A DNA stretch of 64,000 nucleotides from Chryseobacterium sp. GTDB taxonomy: Bacteria; Bacteroidota; Bacteroidia; Flavobacteriales; Weeksellaceae. The stretch's first letter is position 1; every line of letters begins with the position of its first letter. A program made the translations under genes and the position numbers. The stretch spans positions 62,001-126,000 of the forward strand of contig NZ_JARBTK010000003.1 of the NCBI RefSeq assembly GCF_029240215.1. The letters are read 5' to 3'. The notes below the pieces were generated by a model. It did no database searches. It saw only the letters and a list, made by a program, of their open reading frames with translations, and was not told where the DNA came from. Positions 16,160 through 25,340 of the stretch are shown piece by piece.

Positions 16160-18670
16160 ATGAAGAAAGTCATTTTATCTATTGCAATATTGGGAGCTTT
16201 GTTTTCCGGAAATATATCTGCACAAACCGAAACTTCGGGCAGGGAAAAAGTGTACCGGGCTACACCTTCAAAAATTACGGAGCTGAAACATACTAAACTT
16301 AAAGTCAGTTTCGATTATCAGAAAGAGCAGATGAACGGAGAAGAATGGTTGACTGCTTCACCTTATTTCTACGCAACAAACGAATTGATTTTGGATGCAA
16401 AAGGAATGCTGATTCATGAAGTTGCTTTAGACAATAATGGCAAAAAATCTCCTTTAAAATATGATTATAAAAATGATGTATTAAAGATTTCTTTAGACAA
16501 AACATATCAGAAAAATCAGGATTATACAGTTTACATTAAATATACAGCCCGTCCAAACGAAGTAAAACAGGAAGGCAGCATGGCAATCAGTGATGCAAAA
16601 GGTCTTTATTTTATTAATGCTCAAGGGAAAGATCCGGATAAGCCCACACAAATCTGGACGCAAGGTGAAACAGAATCTTCTTCGGCGTGGTTTCCTACAA
16701 TTGATAAATCGATCCAGAAAACAACTCAGGAAATATTTATGACTGTTCCTGATAAATATGTTACGCTTTCAAATGGTCTTCTTAAAGATTCTCAAAAAGA
16801 AACCAACGGAATGAGAACCGATCATTGGGTAATGGATAAAAGACATTCCACCTATCTTTTCTTCATGGGAGTTGGTGAATATGCCATTGTAAAAGATAAA
16901 TGGAAAAACATTGCTGTCGATTATTATATTGAAAAAGAATACGAGCCTTATGCAAAACAGATCTATGGAAATACTCCTGAAATGATCGAGTTTTTCTCTA
17001 AAAAATTAGGTTACGATTATCCGTGGGCAAAATATGCGCAGATTTCGGGAAGAGATTATGTAAGTGGAGCAATGGAAAATACGACTGCCACACTTCACGG
17101 AAGTGATATTTTACAAAAACCGGGACAATTGATCGACGAAAATAAGTGGGAAGACACCATTGCTCACGAATTATTCCACCATTGGTTTGGAGATTTGGTA
17201 ACGGCGGAAAGCTGGAGCAATCTGACGGTAAACGAATCTTTTGCCAACTACTCAGAATACCTTTGGAACGAATACAAATACGGAAAAGATCAGGCAGACT
17301 ATCATCAGATGGAAGATGTGAATCATTATATTCACAATCCTGCTGATTTCAAAAAAGATTTGGTGAGATTTGATTATGCTTCCCGTGAAGATGTTTTCGA
17401 TTTGGTAACATATCAGAAAGGAGGTGGAATTCTTCATATGCTGAGAAATTACTTAGGTGATGAAGCATTTTTTGCCGGAATGAACGATTATTTGAAGACC
17501 TATGAATACAAAAATGCTGAAGCTCATCAATTAAGATTATCTTTTGAAAAAGTTTCCGGAAAAGATCTCAACTGGTTTTTCAACCAATGGTATTTCGGAA
17601 GCGGACATCCGAAATTAAATTATTCTTATACTTTCGAACCAGTTAAAAAACAGGTGACTGTTGTTATTAATCAATCGCAAGAATTGCCTTTCGAATTTCC
17701 TTTGACCATTGATGTGTATGATAACGGAAAACCAAAAAGACAGCAGGTTTGGGTGAATGCAACTGCAAAAAATACATTCAGTTTTGACGTTTCAAAAAAT
17801 CCCGATTTAGTCAATATCAATGCAGACGGAATATTGGTTGCAGATGTTACGGAAACCAAAACTCCTGAGCAAAATCTGATGCAGTTTACGGGGTCAAAAG
17901 AATTCAAAAGCAGATACAATGCTTTAACTGCAATAAAAGATCAGGTAGGAAAAAATCCTGCGGTGACTAAATTATTATCTGCAGCATTGAAAGATCCCTA
18001 TTTCAGAGTAAGACAGAAAGCCTTGGAATTAATGGATTTATCAAATACAGAACAACTGAAAGCTTTAGGAACAGACGTTGAAAAATTAGCATCAAACGAT
18101 CCTAAAACTTTGGTTCAGGGTGCAGCAATTGCAGCTTTAGCAAAAACAAAAGATAAAAAATATCTTCCGGTTTTTGAAAAAGGTGTTAATGCAGTTTCAA
18201 ATTCTGTAAAAGCAAACTCTGTGGCGGCAGTTTTGGCTGCAGATCCTTCAAAAGCAAATACTTTGGCAGATAAAATCGATTTGGAAGGTGCTTCTGATGA
18301 GTTATTGAGCCAAATGTTGCCAATCATTGTTAAAAATAAAGTGACATCTCAAATGTCGAATATTGTTCCGTTGGTTGCTTTTTATCCCTTCCTTAAATTC
18401 CAGAATCCTGAGTTAGGAAAATCTGCAGAAGAAGGGTATAATTGGATTATGACTTCTGATAATTTAAAAGCTACCGAAAGCATCACCAAAATTTTGGGAC
18501 AGGCAAAAGGTCAGATGGGAGATAATCCTCAAGTGAAAATGATGATCTCGCAAATGTTAAAAGACGGTTTGACTAAAAAGATGGAACTTCTGAAACAAAA
18601 TCCACAGAAAGCTTCAAGCATCAATCCGCAAATTGATGCGATTAACAAAGCAATTGAAAATTTTAAATAA
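16160..18670 (+). CDS. M1 family metalloaminopeptidase, exported
   Basis: 836 residues with a signal peptide ending at I-S-A-Q. It has the M1 exopeptidase motif G-A-M-E-N (303-307) and the zinc site H-E-L-F-H (His336, Glu337, His340) with the third ligand Glu359 in N-E-S-F-A. The C-terminal region from about 570 is helical and HEAT-like (repeats with A-A-L-K-D-P-Y-F-R-V-R-Q-K-A-L-E-L). It removes N-terminal residues from peptides in the periplasm. It is last in a three-gene operon with the serine hydrolase and is followed by a terminator. Confidence 0.93.
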   Translation: MKKVILSIAILGALFSGNISAQTETSGREKVYRATPSKITELKHTKLKVSFDYQKEQMNGEEWLTASPYFYATNELILDAKGMLIHEVALDNNGKKSPLKYDYKNDVLKISLDKTYQKNQDYTVYIKYTARPNEVKQEGSMAISDAKGLYFINAQGKDPDKPTQIWTQGETESSSAWFPTIDKSIQKTTQEIFMTVPDKYVTLSNGLLKDSQKETNGMRTDHWVMDKRHSTYLFFMGVGEYAIVKDKWKNIAVDYYIEKEYEPYAKQIYGNTPEMIEFFSKKLGYDYPWAKYAQISGRDYVSGAMENTTATLHGSDILQKPGQLIDENKWEDTIAHELFHHWFGDLVTAESWSNLTVNESFANYSEYLWNEYKYGKDQADYHQMEDVNHYIHNPADFKKDLVRFDYASREDVFDLVTYQKGGGILHMLRNYLGDEAFFAGMNDYLKTYEYKNAEAHQLRLSFEKVSGKDLNWFFNQWYFGSGHPKLNYSYTFEPVKKQVTVVINQSQELPFEFPLTIDVYDNGKPKRQQVWVNATAKNTFSFDVSKNPDLVNINADGILVADVTETKTPEQNLMQFTGSKEFKSRYNALTAIKDQVGKNPAVTKLLSAALKDPYFRVRQKALELMDLSNTEQLKALGTDVEKLASNDPKTLVQGAAIAALAKTKDKKYLPVFEKGVNAVSNSVKANSVAAVLAADPSKANTLADKIDLEGASDELLSQMLPIIVKNKVTSQMSNIVPLVAFYPFLKFQNPELGKSAEEGYNWIMTSDNLKATESITKILGQAKGQMGDNPQVKMMISQMLKDGLTKKMELLKQNPQKASSINPQIDAINKAIENFK

Positions 18671-18715
18671 GAATAGACTGAAAAAAATATCTATACAAAT
18701 AAAATTTTAATGATA

Positions 18716-18750
18716 AAAACCGCTGTATCTACAGTGGTTTTGTTTTTTTG
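18716..18750 (+). terminator. Intrinsic terminator after M1 peptidase
   Basis: AAAACCGCTGTA / TACAGTGGTTTT stem with a 2-nt loop, followed by a G then T7. Confidence 0.8.
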
Positions 18751-18795
18751 GTATATTGATTAATTATTCACTTGTGGTAACTTTTTTGTTGTATT

Positions 18796-18827
18796 TTGAT
18801 TTATTTTCAAATAAAATTGTATATTTG
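18796..18827 (+). promoter_or_regulatory. Full Bacteroidota promoter of the T9SS protein gene
   Basis: TTG (18796-18798), 21 bases, then TATATTTG (18820-18827): a complete match to the Bacteroidota TTG/TAnnTTTG consensus, 30 bases before the ATG. Confidence 0.75.
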
Positions 18828-18857
18828 ATATTAAATATTATTAAAAACCAATTAAAT

Positions 18858-19688
18858 ATGAAAACAAAACTATTCTTGTTAAAAGAGAAATTATACTTTT
18901 CTTTTTTTGCAACACTGTTGTTAGTAACAGTTGCCAATGCTCAAATAACCACATTTCCATGGACGGAAAATTTTGAAGACAGTTCGCCAACAAGAGCAAG
19001 CTGGACTCAAATTTATGAAGTGAACAATATGTCATGGACATTTGCTACTTCTGCTTCAACAGGAAGTTCTGGCGTGACAGCTTATGACGGGACAAAATTT
19101 GCAAATTATCCCGGAACTTCACATAACTTTGATAAAACAAAACTCGTAAGTCCGGTTTTGAATCTATCTGGAGTGACAAGTCCAACGGTTAGTTTTTACT
19201 ATATCAATCCTTTTTGGAGCCCTGATCAAAACTGGTTAAGAGTTTTTTTTAGAATTTCTGCTACAGATCCTTGGGTGCAGATTGCTGAATTCCATTCAAA
19301 TATAACAGCTTGGACATCTACCGGAAACATGGGTATCCCTTCAAACACTTATCAGATTGCAATAGAATGCGAGACAGATTATGGATACTCCACATTAGTA
19401 GATGCCGTGGTTGTTACAGGGAGTAATTTAAGTGTCAATGATGCTGAAAAATCATCGAAAGTATCAATTAAATATTATCCGAATCCTGCTGATAATGTAT
19501 TAAACTTTGAGAGTAAAGAAAAGATTTCTGAAATTTCTGTTTACAATAATGTAGGACAAAAAATGATGGATTATAAGGTTGATTCAGACAAAGGACAGAT
19601 CAATGTTTCTGCCTTATTGCGAGGAACATATCTGGTTCGTGCTAAAACCGACTCGGGAACTAATACATTTAAAATGATTAAAAAATAA
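18858..19688 (+). CDS. Secreted protein with T9SS type A sorting domain
   Basis: The ATG at 18858 lies after the promoter and gives M-K-T-K-L-F-L-L...A-N-A-Q, a signal peptide; a longer frame back to 18756 would start inside the promoter. 276 residues. Residues 30-190 look like a choice-of-anchor/MAM-like jelly roll (F-P-W-T-E-N-F-E-D, W-T-F-A, V-S-F-Y-Y). The last 70 residues are the type IX secretion tail (Y-Y-P-N-P-A-D-N-V-L, I-S-V-Y-N-N-V-G-Q, G-T-Y-L-V-R). It is therefore sent across the outer membrane and attached to the cell surface or released. The partner or ligand is unknown. Confidence 0.87.
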   Translation: MKTKLFLLKEKLYFSFFATLLLVTVANAQITTFPWTENFEDSSPTRASWTQIYEVNNMSWTFATSASTGSSGVTAYDGTKFANYPGTSHNFDKTKLVSPVLNLSGVTSPTVSFYYINPFWSPDQNWLRVFFRISATDPWVQIAEFHSNITAWTSTGNMGIPSNTYQIAIECETDYGYSTLVDAVVVTGSNLSVNDAEKSSKVSIKYYPNPADNVLNFESKEKISEISVYNNVGQKMMDYKVDSDKGQINVSALLRGTYLVRAKTDSGTNTFKMIKK

Positions 19689-19717
19689 TTATTGAATATT
19701 TTAACATCACAGATTTT

Positions 19718-19747
19718 AGCATCTCTTTTTTAGAGATGCTTTTTTTA
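19718..19747 (+). terminator. Intrinsic terminator after T9SS protein
   Basis: AGCATCTCT / AGAGATGCT, 9-bp perfect stem with a T-rich loop and a T7 tail. Confidence 0.85.
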
Positions 19748-19830
19748 TTTAATAAATCCTCAAAAATTTAGACGATAATGAAGTTTTTTTTGCATTATCT
19801 TTTATAAATTCGTTTTAAAATTAGACGATT

Positions 19831-21159
19831 ATGAGTTTTGGAATTGAAGCAGCAAGTTACTATGTGCCATCTTTGTATTTGGAAATTAAAGACTTAGCAG
19901 AAAAAAGAGGAATAGAACCCGCAAAATTAGAGAAAGGTTTAGGACTACATAAAATGGGATTTCCGGATGTTCATGAAGATGCTGCTACTTTTGCAGCAGA
20001 AGCTTTATTAAAATTAATCAAAGATTATCAGATCAATCCCAAAGAGATTTCAAGGATATATTTAGGTACAGAAAGCGCAATCGATGCCGCAAAACCCACC
20101 GCTTCCTATGCAATGCAAATGGTAGAAAAAGTTTTGGAAGCTGAGTTTGGTGAAAGATGTTTCAAAAACTGTGATGTAGTTGACATGACTTTTGCCTGCA
20201 TTGGTGCAGTTGATGCACTTCACAATTCTTTAGATTTTGTAAGAGTAAATCCCGCGAAAAAAGCTGTTGTCATTGCAAGTGATTATGCAAAATATGAATT
20301 GGCTTCTTCCGGAGAATATACTCAAGGTGGCGGAGCGGTTTCTCTTTTGATTTCTGCAAAGCCCGATCTTCTGGAAATTGATAACGAATGGGGAGTTGCA
20401 ACCGAAAGTGTTTTTGATTTCTTCAAACCGAGACGTCATTTCAAAAAAGAAGATTTAACAAATGCTTCAGAAAATTTTCCTGATAAGATTGAAATTTTTA
20501 CCGATGAGCCGGTTTTTGACGGACAGTATTCTAACCAGTGTTATCAGGACAGAATCAGAGAAGCATACAACCATTACAAAGAAGTTTCCGGAAAAGAAAA
20601 ACCTTATGAAAACTGGAAATATCTTATTTTTCATCTTCCGTATGCTTTTCATGGGAAAAGAGTTTTTACTGAAATTTACAGCTTAGAAAATGGTTTAAAT
20701 TATTCAACTCCAGAAGAACAAAAAGCAGTTGCAAAATCTGAAGATTATCTGAAATTTATCACTGAGAAAATTGAGAAATCACAACGTGCGTCTTCGGAAA
20801 TAGGAAATATGTATACAGCTTCAATTTTTATGGCATTACTTTCTGCATTACAGGTTTCATTTAATGAAAATCAAGAGTTAGGCGGAAAAGAAATCGGGTT
20901 TTTAGGCTATGGAAGTGGTTCAAAATCAAAAGTTTTTGCAGGGAAAATTTCTGAAAACTGGAAATCGGTTGTTAAAAAATGGAATTTATTTGAAAAACTA
21001 AATGATCGTTTAGCCATCGACTTTGATACCTACGAAAAACTACACAGAAAACAATTGGAACATTCTGTAAAATCAGATTACTCTGGCTTTGGATTACAAT
21101 CTGTGGAATTGGAAAATCCAATTCTAGTGGGGGCAAGATATTACGGTTATAAAGATTAA
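19831..21159 (+). CDS. mvaS: Hydroxymethylglutaryl-CoA synthase
   Basis: 442 residues of the thiolase-fold HMG-CoA synthase family. The N-terminal block S-F-G-I-E-A-A-S-Y-Y-V-P is followed by the nucleophile Cys123 in M-T-F-A-C-I-G-A-V-D-A-L, then G-G-G-A-V-S, and a C-terminal G-Y-G-S-G-S-K-S-K-V-F motif. It condenses acetyl-CoA with acetoacetyl-CoA, the committed entry to the mevalonate pathway used by flavobacteria for isoprenoids. It stands alone with its own terminator. A related ketoacyl-synthase-like role cannot be fully excluded. Confidence 0.9.
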   Translation: MSFGIEAASYYVPSLYLEIKDLAEKRGIEPAKLEKGLGLHKMGFPDVHEDAATFAAEALLKLIKDYQINPKEISRIYLGTESAIDAAKPTASYAMQMVEKVLEAEFGERCFKNCDVVDMTFACIGAVDALHNSLDFVRVNPAKKAVVIASDYAKYELASSGEYTQGGGAVSLLISAKPDLLEIDNEWGVATESVFDFFKPRRHFKKEDLTNASENFPDKIEIFTDEPVFDGQYSNQCYQDRIREAYNHYKEVSGKEKPYENWKYLIFHLPYAFHGKRVFTEIYSLENGLNYSTPEEQKAVAKSEDYLKFITEKIEKSQRASSEIGNMYTASIFMALLSALQVSFNENQELGGKEIGFLGYGSGSKSKVFAGKISENWKSVVKKWNLFEKLNDRLAIDFDTYEKLHRKQLEHSVKSDYSGFGLQSVELENPILVGARYYGYKD

Positions 21160-21167
21160 AAAATTAG

Positions 21168-21200
21168 AAAGCATCTCATTTTTTGGATGCTTTTGTTTTC
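21168..21200 (+). terminator. Intrinsic terminator after mvaS
   Basis: AAGCATC / GATGCTT stem with a T-rich loop and a T4-G-T4 tail. Confidence 0.7.
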
Positions 21201-21349
21201 TAATTAATTTCTGCTACTTAAAATTAATAGGAATACTGTAATAATTACAAGCAAAATACACAAATTCAAAATCAAATTTCCTTTTTTAGTCATTTTAATT
21301 CCGAACAAAAACTCAATTATTTTTTCTGGAGGAACCATTGTGTAATAGA

Positions 21350-22270
21350 TTAATAAGTAATAATCTTATTCTGATAACTCTTTGGTGTCACGCCAACCAA
21401 TTGTTTAAAAACCCTCGTGAAATAATTCGTATCAGAAAATCCCGTCTGGAAAGCAGTTTCCTTGATGCTGTTGTTTAATGCTAAAAGTTCTTTGGCTCTG
21501 TTGATGCGTTCCTGAAGTATAAAATCGTTGGGTGAAGTTCCCAATTCATCTTTAAACATTTTAAAGAAATTAGATTTGCTTACATAAGCCAGTTTCGCAA
21601 TACTGTCAATAGAAAGTTTTTGATGAAGATTCTTTTTGATGTAATCTACCACAAAACCGATTCTTGATTTATTTTTAGCTAAATTTTTCTCTACCATACT
21701 TCTTGCCTGTGTTTGCATGAGTCTTATTAAAAGTTCTTTTAAAGCGAAATCAGCCATGATATCTTTTTGGCAATTATCATCCATGGCGATTCTCATAATA
21801 TTGTTCGTAGCCGAAGCCAGTGATTGGTTGTTAAAAAGGAAATATTCGTCAAGTTGCAGATTCCATGTTGAGGTTTCGTCTACTTTTGCGAAATTATAAT
21901 TAAGGTGATTGAGAGAGTCTTCAATAAATTCCTGACTTAAACTTAAAGAAATGCATTGCGATGGAGTTTCATCAGCTTCCGGAAAGTCGATGATCATCGT
22001 TTCACCGGGTGCAACCAAAATACTTTCACCCGGAAGGTAATCGAAATAGTTGGTCTTGTTTTCTAGCTTCATGTATTTTCTGCCTTGAAGCATTGCGGTA
22101 AAAGCAATATTGTCGAAATGAAGCTTAACGTCAAAGGCTGCTTTATGAGTTTCGTAGATGCTGAATTCGCAGTTGTTAAGATTAAATTTAGTCTGATTTT
22201 CAACTAAGTTTAGAAGCTGACTTTCCTTCTTTAATTCAGGAGTATTCAATAAAAACTTATTATCATTCAT
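21350..22270 (-). CDS. AraC-family transcriptional regulator
   Basis: 306 residues. The C-terminal 100 residues hold two AraC helix-turn-helix motifs (L-S-I-D-S-I-A-K-L-A-Y-V-S-K-S-N-F-F-K-M-F-K and A-F-Q-T-G-F-S-D-T-N-Y-F-T-R-V-F-K). The N-terminal 180 residues are a cupin-like AraC effector domain of the type often paired with aldehyde dehydrogenases. It is transcribed away from the aldehyde dehydrogenase at 22451 across a 180-bp gap and most likely activates it in response to an aldehyde or alcohol. Confidence 0.9.
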   Translation of the reverse strand: MNDNKFLLNTPELKKESQLLNLVENQTKFNLNNCEFSIYETHKAAFDVKLHFDNIAFTAMLQGRKYMKLENKTNYFDYLPGESILVAPGETMIIDFPEADETPSQCISLSLSQEFIEDSLNHLNYNFAKVDETSTWNLQLDEYFLFNNQSLASATNNIMRIAMDDNCQKDIMADFALKELLIRLMQTQARSMVEKNLAKNKSRIGFVVDYIKKNLHQKLSIDSIAKLAYVSKSNFFKMFKDELGTSPNDFILQERINRAKELLALNNSIKETAFQTGFSDTNYFTRVFKQLVGVTPKSYQNKIITY

Positions 22271-22450
22271 TTCTAAACTTATTTAGTTTGGACTTCTATC
22301 AAATATAGAAATTAAATAGCGATAATTTTGTTAATAAAATTATAAAAATCATTCTTCTGCACGATTTTGCAGTTTTTTTGTAGGATTTTGCTATCTGATT
22401 GTTTCTGCTAAGTGTAATTTGGTTGAAGATAAAAATCAAACAAAAATAAT

Positions 22451-23980
22451 ATGAGCACAGCAACAGAACAACAATCAGGTACAGTTTTACAATGGCCTGA
22501 GTTCAAAAATCAGTATGATAATTTCATTAACGGCCATTTTACTGCACCCGTAAACGGAAACTATTTTGATGTCATTTCTCCGGTTGACGGAAGAGTTTTT
22601 ACAAAAGCGGCACATTCGTCAAAAGAAGATTTGGAATTAGCTGTAAATGCAGCCGAAACAGCATTTCAGACTTGGAAAAATACTTCATCAACTGAAAGAA
22701 GTGTTATTTTAAATAAAATTGCCGACAGAATCGAGCAAAATCTGGAATATTTGGCAATTGTTGAAACAATCGATAACGGTAAAGCGGTAAGAGAAACTTT
22801 AGCGGCTGATTTGCCTTTGGCAATTGATCATTTCAGATATTTTGCTTCCGTGATCCGTGCAGATGAAGGTTCGCATAACGAATTGGATAAAGATACTGTT
22901 TCGTTGATCGTTCACGAACCACTTGGAGTGATTGCCCAAATCATCCCTTGGAATTTCCCGATTCTAATGGCAGTCTGGAAATTGGCTCCAGCTTTGGCAG
23001 CAGGAAACTGTGTGGTTTTAAAACCGGCAGAAAGTACACCGATTTCTATTTTGGTTTTAATGGAAATCATTCACGATCTTCTTCCTGCAGGAGTTGTAAA
23101 CATTGTTAACGGTTTCGGAGCGGAACTTGGGAGAGCTTTGGTGACAAATCCAAAAGTGAATAAAGCTGCTTTTACAGGTTCTACTGTAACGGGTCGTTTG
23201 GTCATGCAATATGCAACAGAAAATATCATTCCGGTTACTTTAGAATTGGGTGGAAAATCTCCGAATGTTTTCTTCAGTTCCGTAATGGATGCAGATGATG
23301 CGTTTTTAGACAAAGCTATTGAAGGCGCTGTTCTTTTTGCTTTGAATCAGGGTGAAATTTGCACCTGTCCGTCAAGATTATTGGTGCAGGAAGATATTGC
23401 AGATGCTTTCATTGCAAAAGTAATTGAAAGGGTAAAAGCCATCAAGGTAGGAAATCCTTTAGATAAAACAGTGATGATGGGGGCTCAGGCTTCAAAAATT
23501 CAGAAAGATAAAATCCTTTCTTATATCAAATTGGGCAAAGAAGAGGGTGCTGAAGTTTTGGTAGGTGGAGACGTAAATCATGTAGGAGAAGGTTTAGATG
23601 AGGGATATTACATTCAGCCAACGATTTTTAAAGGAAATAACAGAATGAGAATCTTCCAGGAAGAAATTTTCGGACCTGTTTTAGCGTTCACAACATTTAA
23701 AGACGAAGAAGAAGGTATAAAAATCGCTAATGACACAATTTACGGACTGGGAGCCGGAGTTTGGACGAGAGATGCACATCAATTATATAATGTTCCGCGT
23801 CAGATTCAGGCGGGTAGAGTTTGGGTCAACCAATATCATTCTTATCCTGCAGGTGCGCCTTTTGGAGGTTACAAACAATCGGGTATCGGTAGAGAAAACC
23901 ACAAAATGATGCTGGATCATTACCGTCAAACGAAAAATATGTTGATCTCATACAACAAAAACAAATTAGGTTTCTTTTAA
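22451..23980 (+). CDS. Aldehyde dehydrogenase (ExaC/AldB-type)
   Basis: 509 residues, NAD(P)-dependent aldehyde dehydrogenase fold. Rossmann-side motif [12 protein letters not shown]; general base Glu265 in L-E-L-G-G-K-S-P; catalytic Cys304 in [12 protein letters not shown]-terminal [13 protein letters not shown]. The C-T-C-P motif is typical of acetaldehyde-type ExaC/AldB enzymes. The gene sits between an AraC regulator and DUF779, a trio known from other bacteria for short-chain alcohol or aldehyde oxidation. Confidence 0.93.
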   Translation: MSTATEQQSGTVLQWPEFKNQYDNFINGHFTAPVNGNYFDVISPVDGRVFTKAAHSSKEDLELAVNAAETAFQTWKNTSSTERSVILNKIADRIEQNLEYLAIVETIDNGKAVRETLAADLPLAIDHFRYFASVIRADEGSHNELDKDTVSLIVHEPLGVIAQIIPWNFPILMAVWKLAPALAAGNCVVLKPAESTPISILVLMEIIHDLLPAGVVNIVNGFGAELGRALVTNPKVNKAAFTGSTVTGRLVMQYATENIIPVTLELGGKSPNVFFSSVMDADDAFLDKAIEGAVLFALNQGEICTCPSRLLVQEDIADAFIAKVIERVKAIKVGNPLDKTVMMGAQASKIQKDKILSYIKLGKEEGAEVLVGGDVNHVGEGLDEGYYIQPTIFKGNNRMRIFQEEIFGPVLAFTTFKDEEEGIKIANDTIYGLGAGVWTRDAHQLYNVPRQIQAGRVWVNQYHSYPAGAPFGGYKQSGIGRENHKMMLDHYRQTKNMLISYNKNKLGFF

Positions 23981-23995
23981 TTATTAAATATTTAG

Positions 23996-24118
23996 GGCGT
24001 GTCCGTTTGCCTCATTTGCAATGAGGCAAGACGGTCAGGCTATCCAGGGCTGCACTTCGTTTCGGTGCTTTGCACCGGCTCGTTCCTCGCCGCCCTTCCT
24101 ATCCTTCACGCAAAAGCT
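23996..24118. other. GC-rich structured intergenic element (GGGCGTGTCC type)
   Basis: It begins GGGCGTGTCCGTTTGC and contains the hairpins TTGCCTCATTTGCAATGAGGCAA (compact palindrome) and CGGTGCTTTGCACCG, with GGCTATCC and CTATCCTTCACGC near the end. It is much more GC-rich than its surroundings and has no ORF. Elements with this start recur between genes in flavobacteria, so it is probably a dispersed structured repeat rather than a gene-specific regulator. Confidence 0.5.
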
Positions 24119-24153
24119 GTGTCAAAAACACGTCAATATATTTGGTTTATGTG

Positions 24154-24188
24154 AAGCCTGACAATGCTTGTTTTGTCAGGCTTTTTTT
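24154..24188 (+). terminator. Intrinsic terminator after aldehyde dehydrogenase
   Basis: AAGCCTGACA / TGTCAGGCTT, 10-bp stem, 10-nt loop, T7. It separates the aldehyde dehydrogenase from DUF779, so the latter needs its own promoter. Confidence 0.85.
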
Positions 24189-24285
24189 AACTTTACAAAA
24201 CAAATTTGTAAGGGGTCTGTAAAAGATTAAACAATGTGAACTCTAATTTTTCAATAGAAAGCCGTTGAAAATAAGATATAAGTTT

Positions 24286-24355
24286 GTCATTCCGGAGGAA
24301 TCTCGACACGAATTATTTTTATTGAACCTCTGAATCTCGGTTCCTTCGGAATGAC
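24286..24355. repeat. GTCATTCC inverted-repeat element, single copy
   Basis: GTCATTCCGGAGGAATCT opens and GGTTCCTTCGGAATGAC closes the 70-bp element. Confidence 0.75.
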
Positions 24356-24410
24356 AAATATGATCTTTGTAAGATTATAAATCTTATTTAATTACAAAAA
24401 GAATATCATT

Positions 24411-24797
24411 ATGGAAACAAAAAAAATATCAAGACTCTCAGTCACAGAAAAAGCTCTCGAACTCATTTGGGACCTCGAAAAAAAGCATGGTGAACTGATG
24501 TTTTATCAGGCTGGAGGATGTTGTGAAGGAACACAACCGCAATGTTTTGAAAAAGGAGGTTACTTTCCAAGAATGAATGATGCAATGATCGGAACCATCA
24601 ACGGACACGAATTCTGGATCGACCGTGATCTTTTCGAATATTGGCAATATTCACATTTCACTTTAGATGTTCTGGAAGGTTTTGGTCCGGGAGGATTTTC
24701 TTTGGAAACGCCTATGGGGAAGACATTTAAAGTGCATTACAAACTTTTCACGGCAGATGAATTGAAGAATCTGGAAGATGTTAAGAGAAGTGAATAA
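24411..24797 (+). CDS. DUF779 protein
   Basis: 128 residues. It shows the DUF779 signature: M-F-Y-Q-A-G-G-C-C-E-G-T-Q-P-Q-C, then I-D-R-D-L-F-E-Y-W-Q and G-F-G-P-G-G-F-S-L-E-T-P-x-G. The Cys pair (G-C-C) plus a third Cys suggests metal or redox chemistry, but no activity is established. DUF779 is repeatedly found beside ExaC-type aldehyde dehydrogenases, as here, though a structured element, a terminator and a repeat now separate the two genes. The stop is 1 bp from the end of a converging gene. Confidence 0.88.
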   Translation: METKKISRLSVTEKALELIWDLEKKHGELMFYQAGGCCEGTQPQCFEKGGYFPRMNDAMIGTINGHEFWIDRDLFEYWQYSHFTLDVLEGFGPGGFSLETPMGKTFKVHYKLFTADELKNLEDVKRSE

Positions 24798-24798
24798 C

Positions 24799-25329
24799 TT
24801 ACTGATAGCTTTTAAACTGATTGTTTTTCTGAACAATAAAATTTAATTCTCTTTCAAAATCGTATTTACATCTTTTTATATTTGTTTTTAAAATAAAATA
24901 CTGGCCGATTATTATCAATATTGGAATGACAATTAAGAAATAATTTTCGCTGTTTTGAATTTCTTGTGATGCGATAAAAAGGAAAAGAAGAATTCCTATA
25001 ATAGAAGCTATAAAAGGATAAATGAAGGGAGTAAATTCTATTTTAATGACTGTTTTATTCTTTTCTTCTAAAATATTTCCTTTTATAATAGAACGATAAA
25101 TATTAATATCAAATAAATGTTTTCTTCTTTTTATAATAAAGTTGTCTGCATTGATTAATCCCCTGTATTCAAATCTTGTAGGGATTCCATGATCCGGAAT
25201 TAAAGATATAAAACTGGTATTTGTTTCATAGGTGATTTTTTTTAAACTTTCAACAAATTCAGATCTATTCATCTCAATATTGAAACTCAAATGATCATAC
25301 AGTCCTATGTTTTTAAAAAATGAATCCAT
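24799..25329 (-). CDS. Hypothetical protein with two membrane segments
   Basis: Start set at the ATG giving M-D-S-F-F-K-N; a TTG five codons upstream overlaps the stop of the symporter gene. 176 residues: a charged N-terminal half, two adjacent hydrophobic segments around residues 100-145 (P-F-I-Y-P-F-I-A-S-I-I-G and F-L-I-V-I-P-I-L-I-I-I-G) and a charged tail. The order resembles YcxB-like small membrane proteins such as that at 27887, but similarity is only structural. It is 11 bp downstream of the symporter and probably co-transcribed. Confidence 0.6.
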   Translation of the reverse strand: MDSFFKNIGLYDHLSFNIEMNRSEFVESLKKITYETNTSFISLIPDHGIPTRFEYRGLINADNFIIKRRKHLFDINIYRSIIKGNILEEKNKTVIKIEFTPFIYPFIASIIGILLFLFIASQEIQNSENYFLIVIPILIIIGQYFILKTNIKRCKYDFERELNFIVQKNNQFKSYQ

Positions 25330-25340
25330 ATAATAAATAA

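Noticed and set aside
18756..18857. Longer N-terminus of the T9SS protein
   Set aside because: It would begin upstream of the promoter, and the signal peptide starts at 18858.
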